Shown here: one piece after another, positions 11,780-21,306 of the stretch
How the letters are laid out: each line of letters begins with the position of its first letter
Position numbering within the stretch: position 1 is the first letter of the stretch
NCBI GenBank assembly: GCA_032622095.1
Contig: CP136061.1
Span: 221,931,148 to 221,995,147 of the forward strand
Length of the DNA: 64,000 nt
Origin: Siphonodentalium dalli
Taxonomy: Eukaryota > Mollusca > Scaphopoda > Gadilida > Siphonodentaliidae
Direction: 5' to 3'
Notes under the pieces: generated by a model
The model's input: only the letters and a program-made list of their open reading frames with translations
The model's database searches: none
Told to the model about the DNA's origin: nothing
Program-made: the position numbers and the translations under genes

Positions 11780-11960
11780 TATCGCGAATTATTGGAAGAA
11801 CCATCACTCTTATAAGTAGCAATAAAAAGAGAGAATAAGGTGTGGTATACAACCGTCGCGCTAAGAGTACGTTCGTCCCGGGGCTAGGGTATAGATATTT
11901 GACCGCCGGTGATTCAATTAATGCCAATTTATCAGTATGGTACTCTATGAATTCATTCAT
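11766..11960 (-). CDS. Small conserved ORF, 64 aa (left-arm copy)
   Basis: Begins seven bases after the stop of the polyglutamine ORF and ends 14 bases inside the start of the 189-aa ORF, all on the same strand. It begins MNEFIEYHTDKL and has a hydrophobic stretch near residues 43-57 (SLFLLLLIRVMVLP) that could be one membrane segment. I do not recognise it. It may be a real small protein, or a by-product of spacing between its neighbours. The right-arm copy has S instead of L in the hydrophobic stretch (FLSLLIR). Confidence 0.4.
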   Translation of the reverse strand: MNEFIEYHTDKLALIESPAVKYLYPSPGTNVLLARRLYTTPYSLFLLLLIRVMVLPIIRDNARV

Positions 11961-11967
11961 GATTTGG

Positions 11968-12273
11968 CTAATCGTATGACACTGGTCTTTTCATTTTCTT
12001 CTTATTATTAGACAAACCTCCAACAGACACTCTCTTGCTGGTTTGTTTGGACGCTTTACGTGTGTTTGTCAACTTATTTGCTGCAACTTCGGCCTTAGCC
12101 ATTTCAATCGCTTGAGCGATGGGTGTCACCACGTTAATATGTGGTTTTAGAACGTCTTCTTCACTATCACTAGTTTTAGTTCTGTCAATAAAGTATCGAC
12201 CCTGATTATCTGGTATTAACTTCCCATCAACCATATCTCTGAAATGTTTTCTCCACATTTCAAGATCTGCTGG

Positions 12274-12316
<43 letters not shown>

Positions 12317-12441
12317 AGCGGAGGTAGCATCACCAAATTACCCTCGGGGGACCTCATTCTGTCATCTAAAAATAGAATCTTTGGGTCTAAAATTGGTTGT
12401 ACTAAAATATTCCCAAAAACCCAAAACTTCAAAAATTTCAA
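11968..12441 (-). CDS. Polyglutamine protein, 157 aa (left-arm copy)
   Basis: The ORF can start at 12441, or more plausibly at M29 (12357-12355), because the first 28 codons lie in the 51-bp block and A-rich tract, which are repeats. After MRSPEGNLVMLPPL comes a run of about 14 glutamines, then a non-repetitive domain with an aromatic-rich part (DLEMWRKHFRDMVDGKL, GRYFIDRT), an acidic patch (SDSEED), an Ala-rich helix (EMAKAEVAAN) and a basic C-terminus (NNKKKMKRP) resembling a nuclear localisation signal. The family is unrecognised. It is first in the three-ORF row. Confidence 0.6.
12363..12413 (+). repeat. 51-bp internal block, inner left copy
   Basis: Same 51 bases as at 8013-8063, preceded by CATTCTGT instead of the element tip. 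It overlaps the 5' end of the polyglutamine ORF on the minus strand. Confidence 0.92.
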
Positions 12442-12530
12442 AAAACTTCAAAAATTTCAAAAAACTTCAAAAATTTCAAAAACTTCAAAAATTTCAAAAA
12501 ACTTCAAAAATTTCAAAAACTTCAAAAATA
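12414..12530 (+). repeat. A-rich CTTCAAAAATTTCAAAAA tract, inner left
   Basis: Short tandem AACTTCAAAAATTTCAAA units. The mirror copy is at about 12670-12807. They yield Lys/Phe/Ser-rich chance ORFs. Confidence 0.85.
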
Positions 12531-12532
12531 AG

Positions 12533-12668
12533 ACCCCGGCGGCGGCGGCGGCGGCGGCGGCGGTATTTTACTGCGGGGATCCACCGGCGGCGGACCCCGG
12601 CGGCGGCGGCGGTGGCACCGCCGCCGCAGTAAAATACCGCAACCGCCGCCGCAGCCGCCGCCGCCGGG
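12533..12668. repeat. CGG/CCG-rich centre of the palindrome
   Basis: GGC triplet runs, a short stem (GGTATTTTACTGCGG at 12562-12576 pairing with CCGCAGTAAAATACC at 12624-12638), and a 47-bp GC-rich loop in between. It is a sharp GC-rich island in AT-rich DNA and the only asymmetric part of the element's axis. Confidence 0.9.
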
Positions 12669-12779
12669 GTCTTATTTTTGAAGTTTTTGAAATTTTTGAA
12701 GTTTTTTGAAATTTTTGAAGTTTTTGAAATTTTTGAAATTTTTGAAGTTTTTGAAGTTTTTTGAAATTTTGGAAGTTTT

Positions 12780-12904
12780 TTGAAATTTTTGAAGTTTTGG
12801 GTTTTTGGGAATATTTTAGTACAACCAATTTTAGACCCAAAGATTCTATTTTTAGATGACAGAATGAGGTCCCCCGAGGGTAATTTGGTGATGCTACCTC
12901 CGCT

Positions 12905-12950
<46 letters not shown>

Positions 12951-13256
12951 CCAGCAGATCTTGAAATGTGGAGAAAACATTTCAGAGATATGGTTGATGG
13001 GAAGTTAATACCAGATAATCAGGGTCGATACTTTATTGACAGAACTAAAACTAGTGATAGTGAAGAAGACGTTCTAAAACCACATATTAACGTGGTGACA
13101 CCCATCGCTCAAGCGATTGAAATGGCTAAGGCCGAAGTTGCAGCAAATAAGTTGACAAACACACGTAAAGCGTCCAAACAAACCAGCAAGAGAGTGTCTG
13201 TTGGAGGTTTGTCTAATAATAAGAAGAAAATGAAAAGACCAGTGTCATACGATTAG
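12780..13256 (+). CDS. Polyglutamine protein, 158 aa (right-arm copy)
   Basis: Mirror of the minus-strand ORF at 11968-12441, with one more glutamine codon (about 15). The likely start is the ATG at 12864, since the upstream codons lie in repeat DNA. The protein has the same order of parts: short N-terminus, Gln run, aromatic-rich domain, acidic patch, Ala-rich helix and basic tail. The 64-aa ORF starts seven bases after its stop. I see no change that breaks it. Confidence 0.6.
12808..12858 (-). repeat. 51-bp internal block, inner right copy
   Basis: Inverted copy of the block at 8013-8063 and 12363-12413. Confidence 0.92.
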
Positions 13257-13263
13257 CCAAATC

Positions 13264-13458
13264 ATGAATGAATTCATAGAGTACCATACTGATAAATTGG
13301 CATTAATTGAATCACCGGCGGTCAAATATCTATACCCTAGCCCCGGGACGAACGTACTCTTAGCGCGACGGTTGTATACCACACCTTATTCTCTCTTTTT
13401 ATCGCTACTTATAAGAGTGATGGTTCTTCCAATAATTCGCGATAATGCACGGGTGTGA
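13264..13458 (+). CDS. Small conserved ORF, 64 aa (right-arm copy)
   Basis: Mirror of 11766-11960, with one visible residue change in the hydrophobic stretch. It sits between the polyglutamine and C2H2-finger ORFs (7-bp gap, 14-bp overlap). The family is unknown, and it may be coding or a spacing by-product. Confidence 0.4.
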   Translation: MNEFIEYHTDKLALIESPAVKYLYPSPGTNVLLARRLYTTPYSLFLSLLIRVMVLPIIRDNARV

Positions 13459-14014
13459 TTTATGTGGCATTATTTTATCGACGAACTACAATCTACAAAG
13501 ACATAAACAGATTAAACACGGAGTTATGTCCGAGACAAAACCAACTCTCTTCGGAGAAGATACCGATGAATCTGACGAAGCGGTTCTAGATTCAGATGAA
13601 GATGAACGGGGAACGCTATCAGATTCAGAAGATGGTAATGTCGTCGGTAGTAGAACGGTATTCGGTCTTAAGAAAGCTGCGCGATGTGTCAACGAGATGG
13701 ACACATTCAAAAGTATGATGAAACGCGTCACCAATGATGTGAAAGAAGAAGAGAGCATTTCGGGAGATGAGAGCATGTCGGGAAAAGAGGATACCATCGA
13801 CACAGAGTTTGCTCTGTTTCTCAAAAGTTATAGACGATTAATAGAATACCAGTATCGATTGAAAACATCACGCATACATACCATGATCATGAAGAAAATG
13901 GTCAAACTGACCAAACACGGATATAATAATGAATGGGCTGCAGATGAAGCGATGAGAAAATTCAAGAAACTCTTAGAAGTAAATCTAACGGTCGAAGATT
14001 CAGACAATGATTAA
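13445..14014 (+). CDS. C2H2-finger acidic protein, 189 aa (right-arm copy)
   Basis: Mirror of 11210-11779, with E instead of G at residue 45. The C2H2 finger is at residues 4-25, the acidic tract at 38-63 and the basic helical C-terminal part at about 123-180. The frame is intact, with AATAAA five bases after the stop. As in the other arm it is the last of three closely packed same-strand ORFs, so the two sets are divergent from the centre of the palindrome. Confidence 0.7.
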   Translation: MHGCDLCGIILSTNYNLQRHKQIKHGVMSETKPTLFGEDTDESDEAVLDSDEDERGTLSDSEDGNVVGSRTVFGLKKAARCVNEMDTFKSMMKRVTNDVKEEESISGDESMSGKEDTIDTEFALFLKSYRRLIEYQYRLKTSRIHTMIMKKMVKLTKHGYNNEWAADEAMRKFKKLLEVNLTVEDSDND

Positions 14015-14019
14015 ATTTC

Positions 14020-14025
14020 AATAAA
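14020..14025 (+). terminator. AATAAA polyadenylation signal, right-arm 189-aa gene
   Basis: AATAAA directly downstream of the 189-aa stop codon; mirror of 11199-11204. Confidence 0.6.
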
Positions 14026-15351
14026 CTTCATCAACATGTTATTCTCGTCTTCGTTATATATCTATAAGTTGGGGAGGGGGTTTCACCAATATTACATCAC
14101 GTCCCTTACCACGTGTCACTTTAACATTCCACACCGTGCGTGTATTATCCCCCTTTAATTATGTCATAGCATTGGTACATAGAAGACTGTATAACACTAT
14201 GCCTATGTCTGTATCTGTTGTCACACCGTGAGTGGATTGTCCGCCTTTAATGATGTCATAGCGTGTGTATATGCAAGACAGTATAACCCTATGATAATGC
14301 CTGTAGCTGTTGTTGGTAAGATGTGAAATATAAATTTCAAGGTTCAATTCATTCGTGTAGTAATTTTGTATATGTTCAACGCTCTTCATTCGTGCGCTTG
14401 TATTGTTAACATTCATTCATAATGAGTGCCCCTTTAGAGTGTCTTGTGTTCCTTTAAGATTCAAACACCAATATTACATCACGTCCCTTGTTTCGTGTCA
14501 CTTTAACTCCTTGAGTGTATTGCCCCTTCGAATGATGTCATAGCATGGGTACATGTAAGATAGTATAACACTATGACTATGTCTATATCTGTTGTTGGTA
14601 AGATGTGAAAATATAAATTTCAGTTCATTCGTGTAGTAATTTCGTATATGTTCAACGCTCTTCATTCGTAAGAGTAATTACCAACTGGAAGTTGTACTAT
14701 TTTTGATAAACATCGGATTTGCTCAACAGACGATAAGCTGACAATATTTACGTATGGTCTAATTAGATTCATGCATAAATGTAAGGTAATTTTTGTTATG
14801 GTCAAGTTTTTTGTTAAGACCATGTTCTAACATAGATCGATAAATAAGTTAAAGGTCATTATATTCCACAGTCAAATCTATTGGTGATCGAATTTGATAA
14901 CTATTTTATTGGAACAACTAAGAGTATTATTTACGTGAGATCAATGAGTCCAATTATTATAAATAATAAATTGCAGGCATCGGTGGATACCCGATTGCCA
15001 CATTTAGTGATCACGTGATAAACTGATAAAATGTCCAAGTGACGTACTATAATGAGCAAAAAAAAAATGAGTTGACCTTCGGCTTCGTCCCGATTGGGTA
15101 CTGAGCTGACACCGGGGATAAATTGACCAATGACTGCTATTGTATCCTTTTGACAGATATGGGTGCGCAGACTCGTTTGATGTTCGCTATCGCATTACTA
15201 TGTTTTAATAGCCGAGCCTTCACTTCTCGTCTGACTCTCTTACCGACAAGACCTGTCTACACAGTACTTCTCCGGCAGACTATTCATCCACTGATAGGCC
15301 TACATACAGGTATGCCCTAAATAATGGACTGCTTAACCACAGCAGAATTAC

Positions 15352-15748
15352 ATTTTGTTGCTCATTTGCTCATTTTTTTGCTCATTTGCTCATATTTTTG
15401 CTCATTTGCTCATTTTTATTGATCATTTGCTCATTTTTTTGCTCATTTGCTCATTTTTTTGCTCATTTGCTCATTGTTATTGCTCATTTGCTCATTTTCT
15501 TGCTCATTTACTCATTTTCTTGCTCATTTGCTCATTTTTTTGCTCATTTGCTCATTTGCTCATTTTTTTGCTCATTTTCTTGCTCATTTTCTCATTTTCT
15601 TGCTCATTTGCTTGCTCATTTGCTCATTTTTTTGCTCATTTGCTCATTTTCTTGCTCATTTGCTCATTTTATTGCTCATTTGCTCATTTTCTTGCTCATT
15701 TGCTCATTTTTTTGCTCATTTGCTCATTTTTTTGCTCATTTGCTCATT
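15352..15748 (-). repeat. GAGCAAAT minisatellite, right arm (~397 bp)
   Basis: Reverse-complement counterpart of 9514-9872, but about 39 bp longer and with a different order of variants. The two arms' copies have therefore evolved separately. Confidence 0.95.
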
Positions 15749-17199
15749 GATTGGTGCATACTCAAGAGTCATAGACCTAACATCCAATGTACGTTAATGG
15801 TGTCATAGCGTGGGTACATAGAAGACTGTATAACACTATGCCTATGTCCGTATCTGTTGTCACACCGTGAGTGGATTGTCCGCCTTTAATGATGTCATAG
15901 CGTGTGTACATGCAAGACAGTATAATACTATGATTATGTCTGTAGCTGTTGTTGGTAAGATGTGAAATATAAATTTCAAGGTTCAATTCATTCGTGTAGT
16001 AATTTCGTATATGTTCAACGCTCTTCATTCGTGCGCTTGTATTGTTAACATTCATTCATAATGAGTGTCCCTTTAGATCGATAAATAAGTTAAAGGTCAT
16101 TACATTCCACAGTCAAATCTATTGGTGATCGAATTTGATAACTATTTTATTGGAACAACTAAGAGTATTATTCACGTGAGATCAATGAGTCCAATTATTA
16201 TAAATAATATATTGCAGGCATCGGTGGATACCCGATTGCCACATTTAGTGATCACGTGATAAACTGATAAAATGTCCAAAGCGTAAGTGTGAATGGAGTG
16301 ATAAGTGGTTATTACGTAATGTTGTTATAACAATGACACCGAATCAATTTCTATTATTGAGTGACCTGGTCGTATGCATGTTTTGGATAACTAATTATCG
16401 TGTGAATGACACAGTTTATCAACCTTAATTGATACTAACCCGTTTGTTCAGACATTAAATCGATATGTTTTCTGAATAGCATATAACTGTGAACGAGGCT
16501 ATAATAGAATTCATTTGGTAAAGCAAAGGTGTGAAAGACACATTGTTACCACCAATGTCGCGTGTGTGATTGCGTGTACAGCGAATATGACAATTCATTC
16601 TGGAGGGTTGTAATTTCACATTACAATTTTCGACCGTTTGTGATTCAAGATAGTACATCTCAATACTTCCAATAATTCACGATAATACACACCTGTCATA
16701 TACTCAATAACTTCATCTGGGATAGAGAGAGTGTAAAGAATAAACGCTCTTTATTATTTATGTAAGAGTAATGGTGTCTATTTTCAAGTATGACAATTAT
16801 ATGAACTGCGTCCGATAAACACTGGAATGTATGCATTCATATCGATGGTCACAATGTCCAATAAAGCTATTTCTAAACATCGATTAATAATTTCATGAAA
16901 AATATTTGAACAAAAAAAAATAACGAAAGATATTACACGCAAATAATTTAACATTCGACATTTTTTAATATCGAGATTATCAGAAACCGAAAACTCGTTA
17001 TAAATTTTTTATTTAAACTTTTTTTTTTAGAGAAATAATTTTGAGGGTTTTGAAATTTGTTCTTTTGAAATTTTGGGGTTTTAAAATTTTTGTTTTGGAA
17101 AAATAATTTTAGGGTTTTTAAATTTTTTTTTTTGGAAAAATAATTTTTGGGTTTTGAAATTTTTTTGTTGGAAAAATAATTTTTGGGTTTTGAAATTTT

Positions 17200-17250
17200 G
17201 GAATATTTTAGTACAACCAATTTTAGACCCAAAGATTCTATTTTTAGATG
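17200..17250 (-). repeat. 51-bp internal block, outer right copy
   Basis: Inverted copy of the block at 8013-8063, 27 bp from the element's right end. Confidence 0.92.
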
Positions 17251-17277
17251 TGACGCGAACGAGGCATCTATTCTTCT

Positions 17278-17283
17278 CATGAC
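17278..17283. other. Target site duplication CATGAC, right copy
   Basis: Directly follows the final CT of the palindromic element. The satellite sequence then resumes in register (TACCATGTACATATATTG). Confidence 0.93.
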
Positions 17284-17936
17284 TACCATGTACATATATT
17301 GTATGGCTCACTGTCGCAGAGTTGTCGATATAACGCTACAGATCGGGTATAAGACATCTCCGTATATTTAGAAGAGGGTTCTCCGGAGGACCCGCTTCTA
17401 GCATATGGGCAAAATTTCAATAGGCTATATTTCGACTTTTGGAGCCATGATCAACCCAAGAATGCATCTTTCTAAGTGTCATGACTCCCATATACATGTA
17501 TTGTGTAGCCCATTGTCGCAGAATTGGCGATATAAAGCAACAGGACGCGTATAAGTACTCCCCGTATGTTTAGAAGAGGGTCCTCCGGAGGACCCGCTTC
17601 TAGCATATGGGCAAAATTTCAATAGGCTATATTTCGACTTCTGCAGCCAGGATCAACTCAAGAATGCTTCTTTCTAAGTGTTATGACTCCCATATACATA
17701 TATTGTAGAGCCCACTGTCGCAGAGTTGTTGATATAAGGCAACAGACCGGGTATAAGGAATCCCCGTATGTTTAGCAGAGGGTCCTCTGGAGGACCATTC
17801 AGCTGCAAGCCTATGGGCAAAATTTCAATAGGCTATATTTCAACTTTTGGAGCCATGATCAACTCAAGAATGCATCTTTAGAAGTGTTATGACTCCCATA
17901 TACATATATTGTAGAGCCCACTGTTTAGAAAATAAT
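17284..17936 (+). repeat. Satellite array, part right of the insertion (about 3 monomers)
   Basis: Diverged monomers in the same orientation as 855-7979, with the GGTCCTCCGGAGGACC dyad decaying (GGTCCTCTGGAGGACC in the last). The array stops within a monomer at about 17936, after GCCCACTGTTT. Confidence 0.93.
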
Positions 17937-17961
17937 ATTCGAACAGCCAAGTCTGAATATA

Positions 17962-18344
17962 GTGTCTGACATTTGCAGAATGAGGTCCCCAAAGGGTGAA
18001 TTTAGTGACGCAATCGGCGGGCTAGCATCACCAAATTCTGTTTAAGCCTCAACTGCTATGGGAGATATAGCATCATATTGAAGTTCTCCAGTTAAAGTTG
18101 GTGATGTGCACGCATTGGGCACCTCAATTATGCATTTTATCTTCTGCAAATTAGGGGATATAGAAACTGAACAGACGGGAAAAAGTGAGAAAAATGTCAA
18201 TTTAAGACCCTATATACTTCCCAGAAGACGAGGCATAAGCAGAATGAGTTCCATGGGTAGTATATTTGGTGATGCTAGCCTGCTGTGCAGGGTAGCATAA
18301 CTAAATTCACCCTCTGGGGACCTCATTCTGCAAATGTCAGACAC
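17962..18344. mobile_element. Small foldback element sharing sequence with the polyglutamine gene
   Basis: 383 bp with ~45-bp inverted ends (GTGTCTGACATTTGCAGAAT at the left, its complement at the right). Three internal versions of AGAATGAGGTCCCC...GGGTGAATTTAGTGA-type sequence (about 17977, 18240 and inverted 18290-18331) resemble the start of the polyglutamine ORF (AGAATGAGGTCCCCCGAGGG at 12861). I could not fix a target duplication. Confidence 0.7.
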
Positions 18345-18703
18345 ATAAATTCAGGTTTGGGAACAACAATTTGTTTTGATTTGATATTAATGACACACAC
18401 TGGCATGAGTGATAGCTAAGCAGTTGTTTATACCTGTCAGCCTGATAACATCTCAATCGATGACTGTGGTATCAACTCTCTCTGTCTGTAGCTAATACAA
18501 TTGACTGAATCTGCTGGTGGGAGAGGTGAGTTAGGAGATGAGATGGGGTGGAGGTGCTGTTGGTTGGGGGCAGGGTGGTGGTCTGGGTCATGTGGGGGGG
18601 GGGGGGGGATGATGGAAAGGGAAAGTTTCAATGATTTCATTAAAGATTTTCATAACTCTGCGGATGTTACAATGGTGTTAGTTTTTCTAATTTTTTAACA
18701 TGT
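18345..18703. other. No gene seen; G15 run at 18594-18608
   Basis: G-rich stretch (GGTGGGAGAGGTGAG... to 18608) ending in 15 consecutive Gs, otherwise featureless. The ORFs here are products of the biased composition. Confidence 0.5.
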
Positions 18704-18707
18704 TTAA

Positions 18708-19109
18708 AGGCCCACTTAATTTTCAAGTCGCCAATTATTATTTTTATAGTGACTTGATATACGGTTTTAATAACAATCTATGCCATAAAATATGATTAAA
18801 ATGCTATAATTCACCACTATTCGAAGATGCCCACAGATAAATAGAAGACTTCCCCCCTCTGTCACCCATAATGCAACAGAATTCAAAGTTTTTCAATGGA
18901 AGGGGAAGAACTCTATCTTTAATATATAGAGTTATTCCCCCTGCATTGAAAATACTGATTTTTTAATTCTTGATGACAAAACGCGTTGGCAACTCAACAA
19001 AAACAACATATCCACAGTTTATTACATCAGATAAGTTGATAATATAATATGTATAATATGGCATATATTTTATATAATATAATTTGGGGTTCGAAAATTA
19101 AGTGGGCCT
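18708..19109. mobile_element. TTAA-flanked MITE, 402 bp
   Basis: Inverted ends AGGCCCACTTAATTTTC... and ...GAAAATTAAGTGGGCCT, each flanked by TTAA (18704-18707 and 19110-19113). TTAA duplications are typical of piggyBac and Kolobok superfamilies. It has no coding capacity. Confidence 0.85.
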
Positions 19110-19113
19110 TTAA

Positions 19114-20040
19114 AAAACGAGAGGCCGATCACGATCGGCAGATGTTAACCCATCCCTTGGTGAGAGTAAATTACTATGATAGGAATCATAACTGAGAGTT
19201 TTGATGTTGAATTATAGAGTATACTGTTAAATGTACTATTATAGACAAATGTACAAAGCACAAATTATTGGAATTTATGGGTCACTCGCATTTATATAAG
19301 AGAATGCACTGGTACAGGATCTGTAATTCTGCACCACAACAGCCTTGGGTTAAATGTGAAAAGGTGACCTGGACATGGAATACTTGGGTTAAGAGAGTCC
19401 AATTTAAGTTTACAATGATAATGTATAAAATTCTACCAACAACAGCCATCAAGATAAAACACCTCACTGCTGACCCATTAATATCAATTATATAACGGAG
19501 CTGTCAACAAATCACAGGCAGTGTTTATGTTGAAGGCTGGCACCTATATTAAACCAATGACATTTATAATGACCTCAGACCATCTGTAGAGTGATATACT
19601 CAGCTGTGCAATGCAGCACAAATGTTATAGTCTACTGTTAATATCATGTGATGTTTATTGTTGAAACTTAAAAAAAAATTAGATACCATATCTTTCTTTA
19701 TCTGCACATTGGCATAAGAGACATCAGAAAATAATATAGCCTTAGCAATAGCTAAGTAGTCCAAAGGCATGGGATTCAATTGGTGAATTGGGTTTAATGT
19801 CGCTCCAAACAAATTTACCAGAACATAACACAAGATTTTGGACCGATTTAAACTAAATTTGGTGTGGTGACTCGGGGTACTGGCAGAGTTATAATGGTGT
19901 TAGTTTTTCAAATTTAAAAAAAAAAATGTTTTTTAAATTATTTAAAAAAAAAAATATTTTATTGTTTTTTTTAAATTTATTTATATTTTATTTTTTGTTA
20001 AATTGAGCAAGGAATTCAATCAAATTTTTTTTTTAAAGAG
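19114..20040. other. No gene seen; AT-rich DNA with a repeat fragment
   Basis: About 19285-19340 (TATATAAGAGAATGCACTGG, then ACAGGATCT) matches the arm of the hairpin at 58178-58337. From 19910 to 20030 the sequence is almost pure A/T. I see no coding signal. Confidence 0.5.
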
Positions 20041-20045
20041 TGGAT

Positions 20046-20704
20046 AGTTTTTCGAAAAAGGGCCATAACTCAGTTAAAATAGTTGGCTCAAACCCATAAT
20101 CGAACTTGATCTGTCTTTTGTGCTGAGAAATTGATATACAAAATTTGGTTCCGATCAGATAGAAAATATTTGAGTTATCGCACCATGCGTAAAGTGTCTA
20201 TGCACAGACAGACGGACGGACTAATGATGAGTGGTCAATCCGGACATCGACACTATGTTTACCATACTATGGTATGGGCAAACATAAAAAAAATTATGTT
20301 AAATTAATCAAGGAGTTAAATCTGAATTATTTTTTTCGGAGTTATGTCTCTCGCGCCACTCCTATTTGACCCCATTTGAACAAATCTGAACCACAGTCAT
20401 TCAAGGACCCTCCATACCAAATTTAAGCTAAAACGGCCCAATGGTTCTAGACAAGAAGTTGTTATAAGAATTACCATAGAGGAATATAGTTATGGCCCTG
20501 GTTTTGCAACTAATTGACCTGGTGACCTCATTGGAACAAATCTGAATGTGAGTCACTTAGGGAACATCCACATCAAATATGAACCCATTCGGTATAATAG
20601 TTCTGGAGAAGAAGACGATTCTTGACGGACAGACAGACGGATGGATGGACGGACGAGGAGTGATGACTATAGCTCCACCAGAGACTTTGTCTCAGGTGAG
20701 CTAA
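20046..20704 (+). repeat. Molluscan intron-type dispersed repeats with 3' hairpin
   Basis: Two adjacent units. The first (20046-20290) runs from GAAAAAGGGCCATAACTC to CAGACAGACGGACGGAC and a PalTACCATACTATGG-like end. The second (about 20330-20704) has GTTATGGCCCTGG, ACAAATCTGAA repeats, GACGGACAGACAGACGG, and a hairpin made of GAGACTTT and GTCTCAGGTGAGCTAAAA. I recognise this general form from mollusc genomes. It is the main basis for the organism call. Confidence 0.65.
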
Positions 20705-20710
20705 AAACTA

Positions 20711-21306
20711 TGAGTAACATATTTTTGTTTGCAAAGAGATACGCTAATTGGTCAAATTATACCCAAAATGGCCGAGTCATTTGATGCAGGTCTTTTTGAG
20801 ATCAAATGTATGTAAATCAACATTTTTGATAAAGGTACCATTTGACTCAAAAAGGTATCAAAAGACTTGACCATCTTGGGTACCATTTGACCAATTAGGA
20901 TATAACTTTTTATGGTATCATTTGACTCGGGTATCATTTGGCTGTAGGCCATTCAAATAAGGTCAATTAGCTGCAGAAGAAGTGTATAAAGCCACTTGTG
21001 TTGAGATTATGTTACATCTTGGCAGCTGGCATTCAACTCAGAGGACGATTAAGTCTTAAGGGTGATAGGGCGCATATACAAAATGAAATTGTTCATTGAG
21101 GTTTTTTTTATTAGATTTTTATTGAACTTTCAGTATTAAATGCACAGACAGGTTTTAGGTTACATTTAGAAATAAAAGTTACCAAATTATGAACATTTCC
21201 TCAAGAATATACCAAAGTATATTATAATGATAGTATAAATGCGATACTATCAACAAAACACACTTTGTGTGAGCTGATCGTTTGTTTATATACAGCACAT
21301 ACAGGA
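20711..21306. other. No gene seen
   Basis: Contains repeated phrases such as TACCATTTGAC and ATCATTTGAC in both orientations (20750-20950), suggesting another degraded repeat. No coding signal. Confidence 0.4.

Larger units (their letters stand above)
7986..12576 (+). repeat. Left arm of giant inverted repeat
   Basis: Order from the tip inward: 27-bp tip; 51-bp block; A-rich (AAATTTCAAAACCC) tracts to about 8250; spacer; duplicated blocks (about 8990-9187 and 10190-10393; 9189-9445 and 10790-11085, with a shorter partial copy at 10555-10705); GAGCAAAT minisatellite; three minus-strand ORFs; second 51-bp block; A-rich tract; CGG tract. Differences from the right arm are few: a shorter minisatellite, scattered substitutions and one glutamine codon. 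Confidence 0.93.
7986..17277. mobile_element. Giant palindromic transposon, Polinton/Maverick-like ends, no hallmark genes
   Basis: A 9,292-bp insertion in satellite DNA with exact inverted ends (AGAAGAATAGATGCCTCG at the left and its reverse complement at the right). It has a 6-bp target duplication and 5'-AG...CT-3' termini. The whole element is inverted repeat: 4,591-bp and 4,654-bp arms around a 47-bp loop (12577-12623). Known of the family: Polinton/Maverick elements make 6-bp duplications and have AG/CT-type ends with long inverted repeats. Not seen: a polB, integrase, packaging ATPase, protease or capsid ORF. I infer a non-autonomous derivative moved by an element elsewhere. An unclassified DNA element or virus-like head-to-head dimer remains possible. 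The insertion itself is near certain; the family is about 50%. Confidence 0.9.
12624..17277 (-). repeat. Right arm of giant inverted repeat
   Basis: Reverse-complement counterpart of 7986-12576 with the same order of parts. It is about 63 bp longer, mostly in the TTTGCTCA minisatellite and the A/T-rich tracts near the centre. Point differences in the ORFs (for example G versus E at residue 45 of the 189-aa protein) show that the arms have accumulated separate changes. Confidence 0.93.
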
